DNA of 6,512 nt from Rhodospirillales bacterium (GCA_028866335.1 JAGWIL010000092.1:1-6512); one strand, 5' to 3'. Counted from the first letter of the stretch, positions 1 through 6,512 are shown. Numbers and translations are program-made. Notes: a model not told the origin generated them from the sequence alone.

Positions 1-639
1 GATTTGCTCTACCAGGCGCTGTTGCTGCGGGCAGGGGCTTATAAGCAGAACAATCAGCCCCAGCCGGCCGCGGCGGATGTGGCGCGCGCTATTTTGCTGA
101 AGCCCAATGCGCCGCAGGGTTATGCCGTGCGCGCGGAGCTGGAGCAGGCCGCGCAACCCGAAACCGCCATTGCGGATGACAGCAAGGCGATTGCCCTCGA
201 CCCCAAATTTCTCGCCGCCTATGAGGATCGCGCTGTAACCTATGGCAGCCAGCACCAATATGCCGAGGCAGCAGCGGATGAAGCAAAAATTTTGCAACTG
301 CACCCAAATTCGCCGGGCGATTTGAACAACCGCTGCTGGTTTTTAGCGCTTGATGACCGGCTGACCCAGGCGCTGGGCTATTGCCAGAAAGCCCTCAGCC
401 TGGACCCCAGCAACGCCGCGACACTGGATTCCACCGGCTTTGTTTATCTGAAGCTGAAGAACAATAAGCAGGCGATAAATTATTACACTCAGGCGCTGAA
501 GGCTGACCCGACGCTGGCCACCTCGCTCTACGGGCGGGCTTTGGCCGAGCAAGCGGGCGGAGAGCAGGCGGCTTCATCCGCTGACATGGCGCAGGCAAGG
601 CGCTACGATGGGAACATAGAGCAGGATTTTGGCAGTTGA
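1..639 (+). CDS. Tetratricopeptide-repeat (TPR) protein, 5'-truncated by window edge
   Basis: The frame is open from the first base, and the TTG at base 4 is probably an internal Leu codon, so the true start lies upstream. About 212 residues are visible. They fall into roughly five or six degenerate 34-residue helical pairs, each ending in a TPR-like turn: LLKPN (about residues 31-35), IALDP, LQLHPN, LSLDPS and LKADPT. The clearest repeats are in the middle and second half (KALSLDPSNAATLDSTGFVY and QAINYYTQALKADPT). TPR arrays act as protein-protein scaffolds; the partner cannot be read from the sequence. No membrane segment or catalytic motif is visible in this part, and any signal peptide would be upstream. 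The TGA at 637-639 overlaps the start of the following glycosyltransferase, so the two are probably co-transcribed. TPR assignment is strong; cellular role is unknown. Confidence 0.85.
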   Translation, partial: DLLYQALLLRAGAYKQNNQPQPAAADVARAILLKPNAPQGYAVRAELEQAAQPETAIADDSKAIALDPKFLAAYEDRAVTYGSQHQYAEAAADEAKILQLHPNSPGDLNNRCWFLALDDRLTQALGYCQKALSLDPSNAATLDSTGFVYLKLKNNKQAINYYTQALKADPTLATSLYGRALAEQAGGEQAASSADMAQARRYDGNIEQDFGS

Positions 640-1988
640 AACCAAGGCCAGGTGTTGCCTGGCTGTTCTGGCCTGCTGCCGTGGCGCTGTTGCTGCTGGC
701 CGCATGGCTACGCGGCCCTGAATATGACGAAGCCTATTCGATTTTTCTAACCGCCGGGCACGCCCGCCCGGTTTGGCCGCAAGGGGTGTTCACCGCCGGT
801 TCCGTGCGCTGGCTTTACGCGGGCCATGCCTCATTCTGGCAAATCGCGCAGGCTCTGCGCCAGGGCGATGTGCATCCGCCGCTGTATTTGTGGGCGCTGG
901 AGCTGTGGCGGCGCGCGGCGGGGCCGGGCTGGTTCACGGCAAGGCTGCTCTCTGTGGGCTTCACGCTGGCGGGGCTGGCCGGGCTTACGCGCATCGCCTG
1001 GCTGTGCCGCTTGAAGGTGCTCCCGGTATTGGCAATGGCACTGCTTTCCTACGGGTTTTGCTATACGGGCATTCTGGCGCGGCCTTACGCGCTGGTGCAG
1101 GCGTTGAACATTTGGGGCGTTTATTTTGCCCTGGCTGAACGCAAGCCGCGCACAGCCCTGGCCGCCGGGTTGTGTTTTGGCGCCGCCGCCTTCGCGGATT
1201 ATCTGGGCGTATTTACCGGTGCTGCCATGCTGGCCTGGATGTTGTGGCGGGGTTGGCGGCGCGGGCTGTTGGCGCTGGTTGCCATGCTGCCGTTTCTCGG
1301 CGCTTGTTTCTGGTTCTTTCTGGCCCAGCACGCTTCCCGCAACGGGCAATTCGCGGCCTTTGCCTGGATGCCGGCCCTGGCCGAGATGGCGCGGGATGGC
1401 GGGGCGGCGCTATTTGGCGGGCTGCCGGTTTATGCCGGGCGCTGGGGTGGTTTGGTGGCGGCGTTGCTGGCCGCGCTGGCGCTAGCAGGGTTTGGCTTCG
1501 CGGCAAGGCGGGCTGAGGGCAGGGGGTTTTTGGCATTGGCCGCCGCCACGCCCGCCGGGCTGCTGGCGCTGGGTGTGGTGTTTCGCAATACACCCATTGA
1601 AATCCGTTATCTGGCGTTCAGCCTGCCCTGGGTGGCGCTGGCCATTGCCCCGGTTTTGCCAAGGGTTTTGCTGGCGTTCTGGCTGGGCGCGGGGGGCATT
1701 GCCGTGGCGGGGCTGATGCTCGCGCCTGCCACCATGCAGCCGCAGGGGCGCGCCGCGCGCCTTGCCGCCGCCTGGCCGGGCGCTGTGGTGGCGCTGCCTT
1801 ACGGCAATGACGGCGTGGGTGTGCCCGGACCCTTCATCGAAGCCGCACCGGATGCCATGCGGCTGCTCCTGGTGCATCCCGGCCAGACTATCCCGCCGGG
1901 CGCCGTGCGCGTGGCGATCCGCGCCGACCAATCCAGCCGCGAAGTGGCGGCGCAAATGGGGTGTGTGCGGTTGGTTTGTGGGAGATAG
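636..1988 (+). CDS. GT39-like (GT-C fold) membrane glycosyltransferase
   Basis: A 450-residue polytopic membrane protein of the dolichyl-phosphate-mannose/ArnT-like glycosyltransferase group. Such enzymes use a polyprenyl-phosphate sugar and transfer it on the periplasmic side. A basic N-terminus (KPRPG) leads into TM1 (about residues 8-25), followed by an acidic PEYDEAYS motif (28-35) in the first periplasmic loop; D31/E32 sit where the family keeps its catalytic acid. GDVHPPLY (77-84) and ARPYAL (148-153) are further family signatures, and an EIRYLAFSLPW stretch lies in a late TM segment. Many hydrophobic segments follow to about residue 365, then a short soluble C-terminal tail. The TTG at 636-638 is chosen because the next in-frame start (GTG at 681) would remove part of TM1. 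Only a weak AGCAGG-like purine stretch precedes it, so translational coupling to the TPR gene is likely. Sugar and acceptor cannot be deduced. Confidence 0.82.
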   Translation: MKPRPGVAWLFWPAAVALLLLAAWLRGPEYDEAYSIFLTAGHARPVWPQGVFTAGSVRWLYAGHASFWQIAQALRQGDVHPPLYLWALELWRRAAGPGWFTARLLSVGFTLAGLAGLTRIAWLCRLKVLPVLAMALLSYGFCYTGILARPYALVQALNIWGVYFALAERKPRTALAAGLCFGAAAFADYLGVFTGAAMLAWMLWRGWRRGLLALVAMLPFLGACFWFFLAQHASRNGQFAAFAWMPALAEMARDGGAALFGGLPVYAGRWGGLVAALLAALALAGFGFAARRAEGRGFLALAAATPAGLLALGVVFRNTPIEIRYLAFSLPWVALAIAPVLPRVLLAFWLGAGGIAVAGLMLAPATMQPQGRAARLAAAWPGAVVALPYGNDGVGVPGPFIEAAPDAMRLLLVHPGQTIPPGAVRVAIRADQSSREVAAQMGCVRLVCGR

Positions 1989-2012
1989 GGTGGCTGGGTT
2001 TGGCGTTTCCAT

Positions 2013-2025
2013 CCGGTTGAACCGG
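2013..2025 (+). terminator. Possible small hairpin after the glycosyltransferase gene
   Basis: CCGGTTGAACCGG is a perfect inverted repeat about an odd centre, giving a five-base GC-rich stem with a TGA loop 24 bases past the glycosyltransferase stop. A second weak stem (2028-2043) follows directly. There is no downstream T-run, so intrinsic termination is doubtful. In GC-rich DNA a stem this short can also occur by chance. Confidence 0.2.
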
Positions 2026-2076
2026 GCGGCGTAGGGCAACGCCCAAGACGTCGTTTATGTCCGTCGTGTGCCCCTT

Positions 2077-2100
2077 ATGTTCGGTGCAATACCGAAGCAT
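2077..2100 (-). terminator. Possible hairpin 3' of the minus-strand operon (no T-tract)
   Basis: A six-base stem TTCGGT/ACCGAA (2080-2085 with 2091-2096) closes a five-base loop. It can be extended by ATG/CAT pairing (2077-2079 with 2098-2100) if G2097 bulges out. It lies about 21 bases past the stop of the MgtC/DUF4010 gene, a normal place for a 3' hairpin. A T-tract is missing on both strands, so this is at best a weak intrinsic terminator or an RNA-stabilising hairpin. Confidence 0.3.
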
Positions 2101-2121
2101 TGTACCCTCCTTGCCGTTGCC

Positions 2122-3363
2122 TCATCCCAGCGCCAGCGCCGCCACCCAGGCCGCGGCCACAGGTGCCACGACCCCTGGCGCGATGCGCAGCAGGAAGCCC
2201 TGACTCCCAACCCCGCGCGCCATCGCCAGTTTCGAGGCTGTGTTGGTTGTCACCGCGACGAGGATTGGCAGCACGGCCTCGCTTGGTGCCATTTTTCCAC
2301 CTGCGACCAGCGAAGCGATCGAGATGGCCGGCGAATGTGCATCGGCAAATCCCGCAACAAGCGCCCCCGCCATAACCCCGGCCTCGCCTGCCCAGGCGCG
2401 CAACGCCGCAGACCCTAGCAGCATCACTGCGATCAGCGCCGCCAGCCCAAGCGCGGTGCCCAGGCTGAAGGCTCGTCCTGGCTCTACCGCCTCCGCCTCG
2501 TGCCGCCCGCGCAGCGCAAAGGCTAAGGCGTATAGTGCTGCAACAACAGCCCCCGCTGCCAGAGCTGGTGCCAGCAGGAGCAGCGTGGCACGGGAGAGTG
2601 CCGCCAGCAGCACCGAGAGCTGGATGAAGGTTCCCACCGTCGAGAAAACCGCCCCTGCCACGGCGGCATTCATGCTGACTGGTGTGCGTTTTGCCAATGC
2701 CGCCATCGTGCCGATCGTCGCGGTGCTGGACACGAAGCCCGATGCCAGCCCTGTTAGCGGCAGACCGAAGCGCGTGCCCATCGCGCGCGCCGCCGCATGG
2801 CCGCATGCGCCGATCGTCATCATCAAAATCACGAGATACCAAAGGCTGTGGAGGTTCAACGCTGCGAACGGGCCGATATACCTGTCCGGCAATTGCGGCC
2901 AGACAATTAGAGTTGCCACCGCGAAGATCAACCCGTCCGTCACTTCCGCCGCGGTGAGAATGCGCGTGACAAATCCGTGCAGCGGCACTTTGGCGGCGAA
3001 CAGCACCGCCACCGCCGTGCCGAGCGCGGCGGCCAAGCTGGTGTTGACCATAGCGAGTGCGCCGAGGAGTGGTGTGATCAGGAGCCCGGCCTCGGTGGTC
3101 AGCCCCGGATCGCCGCTGCGGTCCCGCCAGTAAGACAAGCCCGCCAGCACGATCACCCCAAGCATGACGAGCGCCAGCAGCCTTTCGCCGAGATGGCCAG
3201 CCACGGCGCCGAGCAGCGCCAGCAGCGCAAATGTCCGTATCCCCGCCGCGCGCCGCCCAGCGCCTGAGCCCTTGCTACGCTCACGCTCCAACCCGATCAG
3301 CAGCCCGATACCGAGCGCCACGGCACATCCGAACCAAGCAGAAGAAGTCATCAAATCGTCCAT
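2122..3363 (-). CDS. MgtC/SapB N-terminal plus DUF4010 integral membrane protein
   Basis: A 413-residue, very hydrophobic protein of normal length for the MgtC-DUF4010 family. The N-terminal part has the MgtC/SapB hallmarks: GLLIGLERER (20-29) after TM1 and AAGIRTFALL (39-48) leading into TM2. The C-terminal DUF4010 part shows GFVSSTATIG (209-218), GFADAHSPAIS (338-348) and TTNTASK (372-378), all typical. I estimate ten to twelve membrane segments. MgtC proteins are linked to magnesium limitation, pH and membrane ATPase control; the DUF4010 fusion has no settled function, so a role in ion homeostasis is only inference. The start is ambiguous: ATG at 3363, with AGG directly against it, or ATG four codons later at 3351, with that AGG 12 bases upstream. 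It lies 27 bases after lldD on the same strand, so it is probably the last gene of that operon. Confidence 0.85.
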   Translation of the reverse strand: MDDLMTSSAWFGCAVALGIGLLIGLERERSKGSGAGRRAAGIRTFALLALLGAVAGHLGERLLALVMLGVIVLAGLSYWRDRSGDPGLTTEAGLLITPLLGALAMVNTSLAAALGTAVAVLFAAKVPLHGFVTRILTAAEVTDGLIFAVATLIVWPQLPDRYIGPFAALNLHSLWYLVILMMTIGACGHAAARAMGTRFGLPLTGLASGFVSSTATIGTMAALAKRTPVSMNAAVAGAVFSTVGTFIQLSVLLAALSRATLLLLAPALAAGAVVAALYALAFALRGRHEAEAVEPGRAFSLGTALGLAALIAVMLLGSAALRAWAGEAGVMAGALVAGFADAHSPAISIASLVAGGKMAPSEAVLPILVAVTTNTASKLAMARGVGSQGFLLRIAPGVVAPVAAAWVAALALG

Positions 3364-3390
3364 CCTGCTGCGCCTAACTCTGCCTTTCCC

Positions 3391-4527
3391 TTACCCTCGC
3401 TCCAAAACGCCCCCACTAATATCAGAAATCTTTGTCACCCCGGTGAGCGCCATCGCCACCCGCATTTCCTTGGCGATGATCTCCAGCAGCTTGGCCACAC
3501 CTGCTTCGCCACCATAAGCCATGGCGTAGATATAGGCGCGGCCGAGCAACACCGCATCCGCGCCCAAGGCCAGCATCCGCACCACATCCAGCCCGGAGCG
3601 CACGCCGCCATCGGCCAGGATTTTCAGCTCGCCGCCCACCGCCTCCACAATGCGCGGCAGAGCGCGGGCGGTGGAGCGCACGCCATCTAGTTGCCGCCCG
3701 CCATGGTTGGAAACGATGAGGCCATCCGCGCCGAAGGCCACAGCCTCGCGCGCATCCTCGGGGTCCAGAATGCCCTTGATGATGATTTTGCCTTTCCAGA
3801 AATCGCGCAGCCAGTGCAAATCCGCCCAGGCAATGGCGGGGTCGAAATTCTCCCCCAGCCAGGCGATGTAATCCTCAAGTTTCGTTGGTTTGCCTAAATA
3901 GGCTGAAACATTGCCGAGGTCGTGCGGGCGGCCCATCACGCCGACATCAAACGCCCAACGCGGATGCGTTATGGCTTGCAGCACCCGCCGCGCGGGGCCT
4001 GAGCGGCCAGACATGCCGGAATGCAGATCGCGGTAGCGGGCACCCGGCACCGGCATGTCCACCGTGAACACGAGTGTGGTGATGCCTGCTGCCCAGGCGC
4101 GCTCCAAAGCGTTGCGCATGAAACCACGGTCTTTCAGCACATAGAGCTGAAACCAGATTGGCTTTTTCACCGCGTTCTGCACCTCCTCAATGGCGCAAAC
4201 GGAAACGGTGGAAAGGGTGAAGGGAATGCCCGCCGCTTCCGCCGCCCGCGCCGCCTGCACCTCGCCGCGCCGTGCATACATGCCCGCCAGGCCGACAGGG
4301 GCGATCGCCACCGGCATCGCCATTTCCTGCCCGAACAGATTAGTGGAAAGATCGCATTCGGCAACGTTCTTTAAAACCCGCTGGCGCAAAGCGAGATCTG
4401 CCAGGTCCGATACATTGCGGCGCAAGGTTTGTTCCGCATAGGCACCGCCATCGGCGTAGTGAAACAGAAACGGCGGCAGGCGGCGGCGCGCGGCCTCGCG
4501 GAAATCTGTGGTGGAGGAAATCAGCAT
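3391..4527 (-). CDS. lldD: FMN-dependent L-lactate dehydrogenase (quinone-linked)
   Basis: A 378-residue member of the FMN alpha-hydroxy-acid dehydrogenase family, nearly collinear with E. coli LldD and about 18 residues shorter at the C-terminus. It oxidises L-lactate to pyruvate at the inner face of the cytoplasmic membrane and passes electrons to the respiratory chain. Landmarks visible are [13 protein letters not shown] (18-30) with the substrate-binding Tyr24, QLYV (127-130) with Tyr129, [14 protein letters not shown] (154-167) with Arg164, KGILDPEDA (251-259) with the flavin-contacting Lys251, [10 protein letters not shown] (273-282) with catalytic His275 and Arg278, and the FMN-phosphate region ADGGVRSG (305-312) and LGRAYIYA (328-335). 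All key residues are present, so it should be active. The LldD-like [13 protein letters not shown] and [11 protein letters not shown] regions favour lactate over glycolate or mandelate. The start is supported by a good ribosome binding site. It follows the CHR pair by 12 bases. Confidence 0.95.
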   Translation of the reverse strand: MLISSTTDFREAARRRLPPFLFHYADGGAYAEQTLRRNVSDLADLALRQRVLKNVAECDLSTNLFGQEMAMPVAIAPVGLAGMYARRGEVQAARAAEAAGIPFTLSTVSVCAIEEVQNAVKKPIWFQLYVLKDRGFMRNALERAWAAGITTLVFTVDMPVPGARYRDLHSGMSGRSGPARRVLQAITHPRWAFDVGVMGRPHDLGNVSAYLGKPTKLEDYIAWLGENFDPAIAWADLHWLRDFWKGKIIIKGILDPEDAREAVAFGADGLIVSNHGGRQLDGVRSTARALPRIVEAVGGELKILADGGVRSGLDVVRMLALGADAVLLGRAYIYAMAYGGEAGVAKLLEIIAKEMRVAMALTGVTKISDISGGVLERG

Positions 4528-4535
4528 GGGGCAAG

Positions 4536-4541
4536 TTTCCT
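4536..4541 (-). promoter_or_regulatory. Ribosome binding site of lldD, overlapping the upstream stop
   Basis: On the minus strand AGGAAA lies eight bases before the lldD ATG. Its first two bases (AG) are the last two of the TAG stop of the second CHR gene. This fixes the lldD start and means ribosomes ending on the CHR gene pass straight onto the lldD site, as in a translationally coupled operon. It is the clearest Shine-Dalgarno sequence in the minus-strand block. Confidence 0.7.
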
Positions 4542-5058
4542 ATAAAAACAGCATCCCCGCCAGCGCGCCCGCGCCAAGCAGCCAGAGCGGGTGCAGCTTT
4601 GTGCGCCAGGTGAACAAAGCGGTGAGGATGGTGAGCGCGGCGGTGAGCCAGCCGGTGTCAGATTGCCGAGCCAGCACGCAGGCAGCGGCCAGCACCAGCC
4701 CGGCGGTGATGGGCAGCAAGGCCGCCTGCGCCACACACCGCCAGCGTGCCTCGCGGTGCTTGTTGAACAGTGAAGCGATGATGGCGGCGGTGATGCCCGC
4801 GGGCAGGATCATCGCCGCGGTAGCCACCAGCCCGCCCGGCACCCCTGCCACATGCGCGCCGATCACTGTCACGATCATCACATTCGGCCCAGGTGCCGCG
4901 TTGGCGATGGCGTAGAATTGTGAAAATTGTGAGGGTGTAAGCCAATGTTTCTGGTTCACCACCACGCGGGCGATCTCCGGCACCGTGCTGTTGGCCCCAC
5001 CCACCGCCAGCAAAGAAAGCTTGCCGAACAACACGGCGATTTGCGCGAGGAGGCTCAT
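4540..5058 (-). CDS. CHR (chromate transporter) family protein, half-size, second subunit
   Basis: A 172-residue single-domain member of the CHR superfamily, the short-chain form that normally works as a pair. Visible signatures are GGANSTVPEIARVVV (20-34) after the first hydrophobic helix, KHWLTPSQF (37-45), and the conserved APGPNVMIVTVIG (55-67) followed by a Gly-rich GVPGGL (72-77). Five or so further hydrophobic segments run to the C-terminus. Paired short CHR proteins are reported to act as one transporter with two opposed halves; chromate efflux is the best known activity, but many members are uncharacterised and may move other oxyanions. The ATG overlaps the preceding gene's TGA as ATGA, so the two halves are translationally coupled. 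No chromate-resistance partner such as ChrB is visible, so the substrate is open. The gene continues into lldD after 12 bases. Confidence 0.85.
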   Translation of the reverse strand: MSLLAQIAVLFGKLSLLAVGGANSTVPEIARVVVNQKHWLTPSQFSQFYAIANAAPGPNVMIVTVIGAHVAGVPGGLVATAAMILPAGITAAIIASLFNKHREARWRCVAQAALLPITAGLVLAAACVLARQSDTGWLTAALTILTALFTWRTKLHPLWLLGAGALAGMLFL

Positions 5059-5594
5059 TTCACCGCCCGCCAGGCAAGGACCAACGAAACCGGCAGCACC
5101 AGCAATGCGATAAGCGGCAAAGAGAGATGCAGCCCGAAGGCCAGGGCATAGACCGAAGCAGCGAGCAGCACGTTGCGCCTGACTTTAAGGATAGGCACCG
5201 CGATGCGCAGGCCCGAACCCAGCGCCAGCCCGGCCGCCGTTGCCGCCAGCCCCAGCAGCGCGTGGCGCACTGTTGGCACGCCGCCATAACGCCCATACAG
5301 CCAGGCCAGGCCGAGCACGATGGCAAGCGGTGCGCTCAACAGCCCCAGCACCGCTGCCGCCGCCCCGGTGGGGCCTGCCTCGCGCGCACCAAAGGCGAAG
5401 CTCAGATTAACCACATTCGCCCCAGGCAAGGACTGGCAGAGGGAAAACAGCTCGTTGAATTCCATCTGCGTCAACCAGCGTTTTTCATCCACCATCAACC
5501 GCCGGATAATGGGTAGCACGCCGCCGAAACCCATGATCCCCGCCTGGAAAAACCCTGTGAATAATTGCGTGCGGGTGATCCTTGACGACATCAT
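5055..5594 (-). CDS. CHR (chromate transporter) family protein, half-size, first subunit
   Basis: A 179-residue short-chain CHR protein, the first half of the bipartite transporter. The family's N-terminal signature is clear: LFTGFFQAGIMGFGGVLPII (11-30) and then RRLMVDEKRWLTQMEF (31-46). SLCQSLPGANVVNLSFAFG (51-69) follows, and GPTGA (74-78) leads into a hydrophobic second half with about four more membrane segments. The usual PGP triplet is PGA here, whereas the partner protein keeps PGP. The start is a double ATG (5594 and 5591); the first is taken. No good Shine-Dalgarno sequence precedes it, and it begins only eight bases after the LysR-family stop, so translation is probably coupled to the regulator. 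It overlaps the second CHR gene by four bases. The transported ion cannot be told from the sequence. Confidence 0.85.
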   Translation of the reverse strand: MMSSRITRTQLFTGFFQAGIMGFGGVLPIIRRLMVDEKRWLTQMEFNELFSLCQSLPGANVVNLSFAFGAREAGPTGAAAAVLGLLSAPLAIVLGLAWLYGRYGGVPTVRHALLGLAATAAGLALGSGLRIAVPILKVRRNVLLAASVYALAFGLHLSLPLIALLVLPVSLVLAWRAVK

Positions 5595-5602
5595 TGATTC
5601 GG

Positions 5603-6499
5603 TTAAGCAACCAATGGAGGCGTGGGGCGGGCAAGCTCCAGAAATGCGGCCGCCGCCTTGGGCACATAACGTTCCTTATGCCGCACGGCCTGGAAAGGGC
5701 GTGGGGGCAGCAGCATATTGGCGCGCTTCAACGCCCCGGCGGTAAGCGCGTGCAGGCACACCAAAGGCGAAAGGCAGGCGGCACCTGCCCCTCCGGCCAC
5801 AGCTTCCCGCACGGCCTCGTTAGAGGGCAAAGTAAGCACAATGTTCAAAGCATCTTCCCGCAAGCCGCGTTCCGCCAGCGCGGCGAGAAAGGCCTCCCGG
5901 GTGCCAGACCCTTCCTCACGAAACACCCATTCCTGGCGGCGCAAATCCGCGTTGGTGAGCTCCCCGCCTTTGGCCCAGGGGTGGCCCGGTGCGACAACCA
6001 CCGCCATGCGTTCGCCCGTTACCGGCTCAACATGCAGGGAAGGGGCGTCCAGCGGGCCTTCCACAAACCCCAGCTCGGCCACGCCTTCCGCCACCGCCTG
6101 CGCCACCTTGGCGGTGTTGCCGATGGCGAGATCAATAACAAAACCAGGATGCTGGCGATGAAATTCTACGATCAACCGGGGCAGATAATAGCTGGCGATG
6201 GTCTGGCTGGCATAAACGGTAAGCCGCCCGTGCTTCAGCCCGGCGTAATCGCGCAGCGCCGTTTCTGCCGCCGTGGCGCGGGCCAGCACGGCGCGGGCCT
6301 CTGCCAGAAACAGCCGCCCGGTTTCCGTGAGGGCGATATTGCGGCCCACACGGTCGAAAAATTTTACCTCGTGCTGGTTTTCCAGCGCGGCGATGGAGGC
6401 TGATACAGCCGCCTGGGTAAGGTTGAGCGCGGCGGCGGCGCGGGTGATGTGCTGGCGCTCTGCCACGGCGGCGAAAATGCGTAATTGTTCAAGAGTCAT
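5603..6499 (-). CDS. LysR-type transcriptional regulator
   Basis: A 298-residue protein of standard LysR length. The N-terminal winged helix-turn-helix begins MTLEQLRIFAAVAER, with the recognition region around residues 18-40 (ITRAAAALNLTQAAVSASIA) and the wing FFDRVGRNIALTETG (47-61). A linker helix follows (about 62-90). The periplasmic-binding-like effector domain starts at GRLTVYASQTIASYYLP (91-107). REEGSGTRE (194-202) and the SQTIASYYLP loop resemble the CysB/CbbR/YeiE-like branch, whose ligands are often small anions or metabolites; this subgroup placement is inference. The start matches the family N-terminus exactly, although no Shine-Dalgarno is seen in the 13 bases left upstream. 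Unlike most LysR genes it is not divergent from its likely targets but runs ahead of the CHR and lldD genes, so it may regulate its own operon. The effector may be lactate, an oxyanion or neither. Confidence 0.93.
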   Translation of the reverse strand: MTLEQLRIFAAVAERQHITRAAAALNLTQAAVSASIAALENQHEVKFFDRVGRNIALTETGRLFLAEARAVLARATAAETALRDYAGLKHGRLTVYASQTIASYYLPRLIVEFHRQHPGFVIDLAIGNTAKVAQAVAEGVAELGFVEGPLDAPSLHVEPVTGERMAVVVAPGHPWAKGGELTNADLRRQEWVFREEGSGTREAFLAALAERGLREDALNIVLTLPSNEAVREAVAGGAGAACLSPLVCLHALTAGALKRANMLLPPRPFQAVRHKERYVPKAAAAFLELARPTPPLVA

Positions 6500-6512
6500 G
6501 GAAAATACATAA

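Larger units (their letters stand above)
1989..2121. other. Convergent intergenic region with short hairpins
   Basis: This 133-base gap lies between the ends of the plus-strand glycosyltransferase and the minus-strand MgtC/DUF4010 gene. No convincing gene is seen in it. It holds three short inverted repeats: CCGGT-TGA-ACCGG (2013-2025), GGCGT/ACGCC (2028-2032 with 2039-2043), and TTCGGT-GCAAT-ACCGAA (2080-2096). A weak direct repeat, TTATGTCCG and TTATGTTCG, begins at 2055 and 2075. The position suggests transcription ends here from both sides, but no run of T follows any stem on either strand. Confidence 0.6.

Noticed and set aside
1482..2100. Minus-strand frames across the glycosyltransferase end and the gap, including a short MLRYCTEHKGH-type peptide
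   Set aside because: No recognisable domain and no ribosome binding site. They overlap a well-supported membrane glycosyltransferase gene, and the gap portion is too short to support a gene.
2075..2842. Second minus-strand frame (255 codons) inside the MgtC/DUF4010 gene
   Set aside because: The composition is Gly/Arg-dominated and low in complexity. The alternative frame gives a complete family protein with all DUF4010 motifs.
2240..3133. Long plus-strand open frame (297 codons) opposite the MgtC/DUF4010 gene
   Set aside because: The minus strand codes for a protein with clear family motifs throughout. The plus frame is Ala/Ser/Pro-rich with no recognisable domain, as expected from an antisense frame in GC-rich DNA.
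2122..3363. Possible foreign origin of the MgtC/DUF4010 gene from isoleucine codon choice
   Set aside because: By hand count 14 of 18 Ile codons are ATC, while the glycosyltransferase uses ATC and ATT about equally. The LysR gene in the same block also favours ATC (about 6 of 9), so the difference is not specific and the counts are small.
4540..5594. A frameshifted single full-length chromate transporter
   Set aside because: Each half has its own start, stop and complete CHR signature, and the ATGA overlap is a normal coupling junction, so this is the known two-gene short-chain form rather than a broken long gene.
5582..6403. Long plus-strand open frame (273 codons) opposite the LysR-type regulator
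   Set aside because: It is Gly/Arg/His/Gln-rich, has no known motif, and lies wholly across a strong LysR gene and the start of the first CHR gene, so it is a shadow frame.
6500..6512. Promoter or LysR-box upstream of the regulator
   Set aside because: Only 13 bases are left before the window ends. No Shine-Dalgarno or T-N11-A motif can be judged in so little sequence.

Overview
The window is GC-rich, densely coded chromosomal DNA of bacterial type. High GC, tightly packed operons, an FMN L-lactate dehydrogenase very close to Escherichia coli LldD, and a LysR-type regulator point to a proteobacterium. An alphaproteobacterium, perhaps an Acetobacteraceae-like acidophile or acetic acid bacterium, would fit, but that is a low-confidence guess. 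No tRNA, rRNA, CRISPR array, insertion sequence, integrase or attachment site was seen.

Layout. Positions 1-1988 carry two plus-strand genes: the 3' part of a tetratricopeptide-repeat protein, cut by the left edge, and a GT39-like membrane glycosyltransferase whose TTG start overlaps the TPR stop. A 133-base gap (1989-2121) separates this pair from a convergent block and holds short hairpins but no clear T-tract terminator. Positions 2122-6499 are all minus strand. In transcription order they are a LysR-type regulator (6499-5603), two half-size CHR (chromate transporter family) proteins (5594-5055 and 5058-4540), L-lactate dehydrogenase lldD (4527-3391), and an MgtC/DUF4010 integral membrane protein (3363-2122). 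The window ends 13 bases upstream of the regulator start, so the main promoter is not visible.

How the genes may work together. Gaps in the minus block are 8 bases, a 4-base ATGA overlap, 12 bases and 27 bases, so one polycistronic message is likely. The two CHR halves should form one bipartite transporter. LldD oxidises L-lactate to pyruvate and feeds electrons to the respiratory chain. No lactate permease of the LldP/LctP type is visible, and the CHR pair sits where a transporter for the lactate system might be expected. The whole-cluster logic (regulator, anion transporter pair, lactate oxidation, ion-homeostasis-like membrane protein) is the most interesting point here. The individual families are all known. 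Nothing in the window is a clearly new system on sequence alone.
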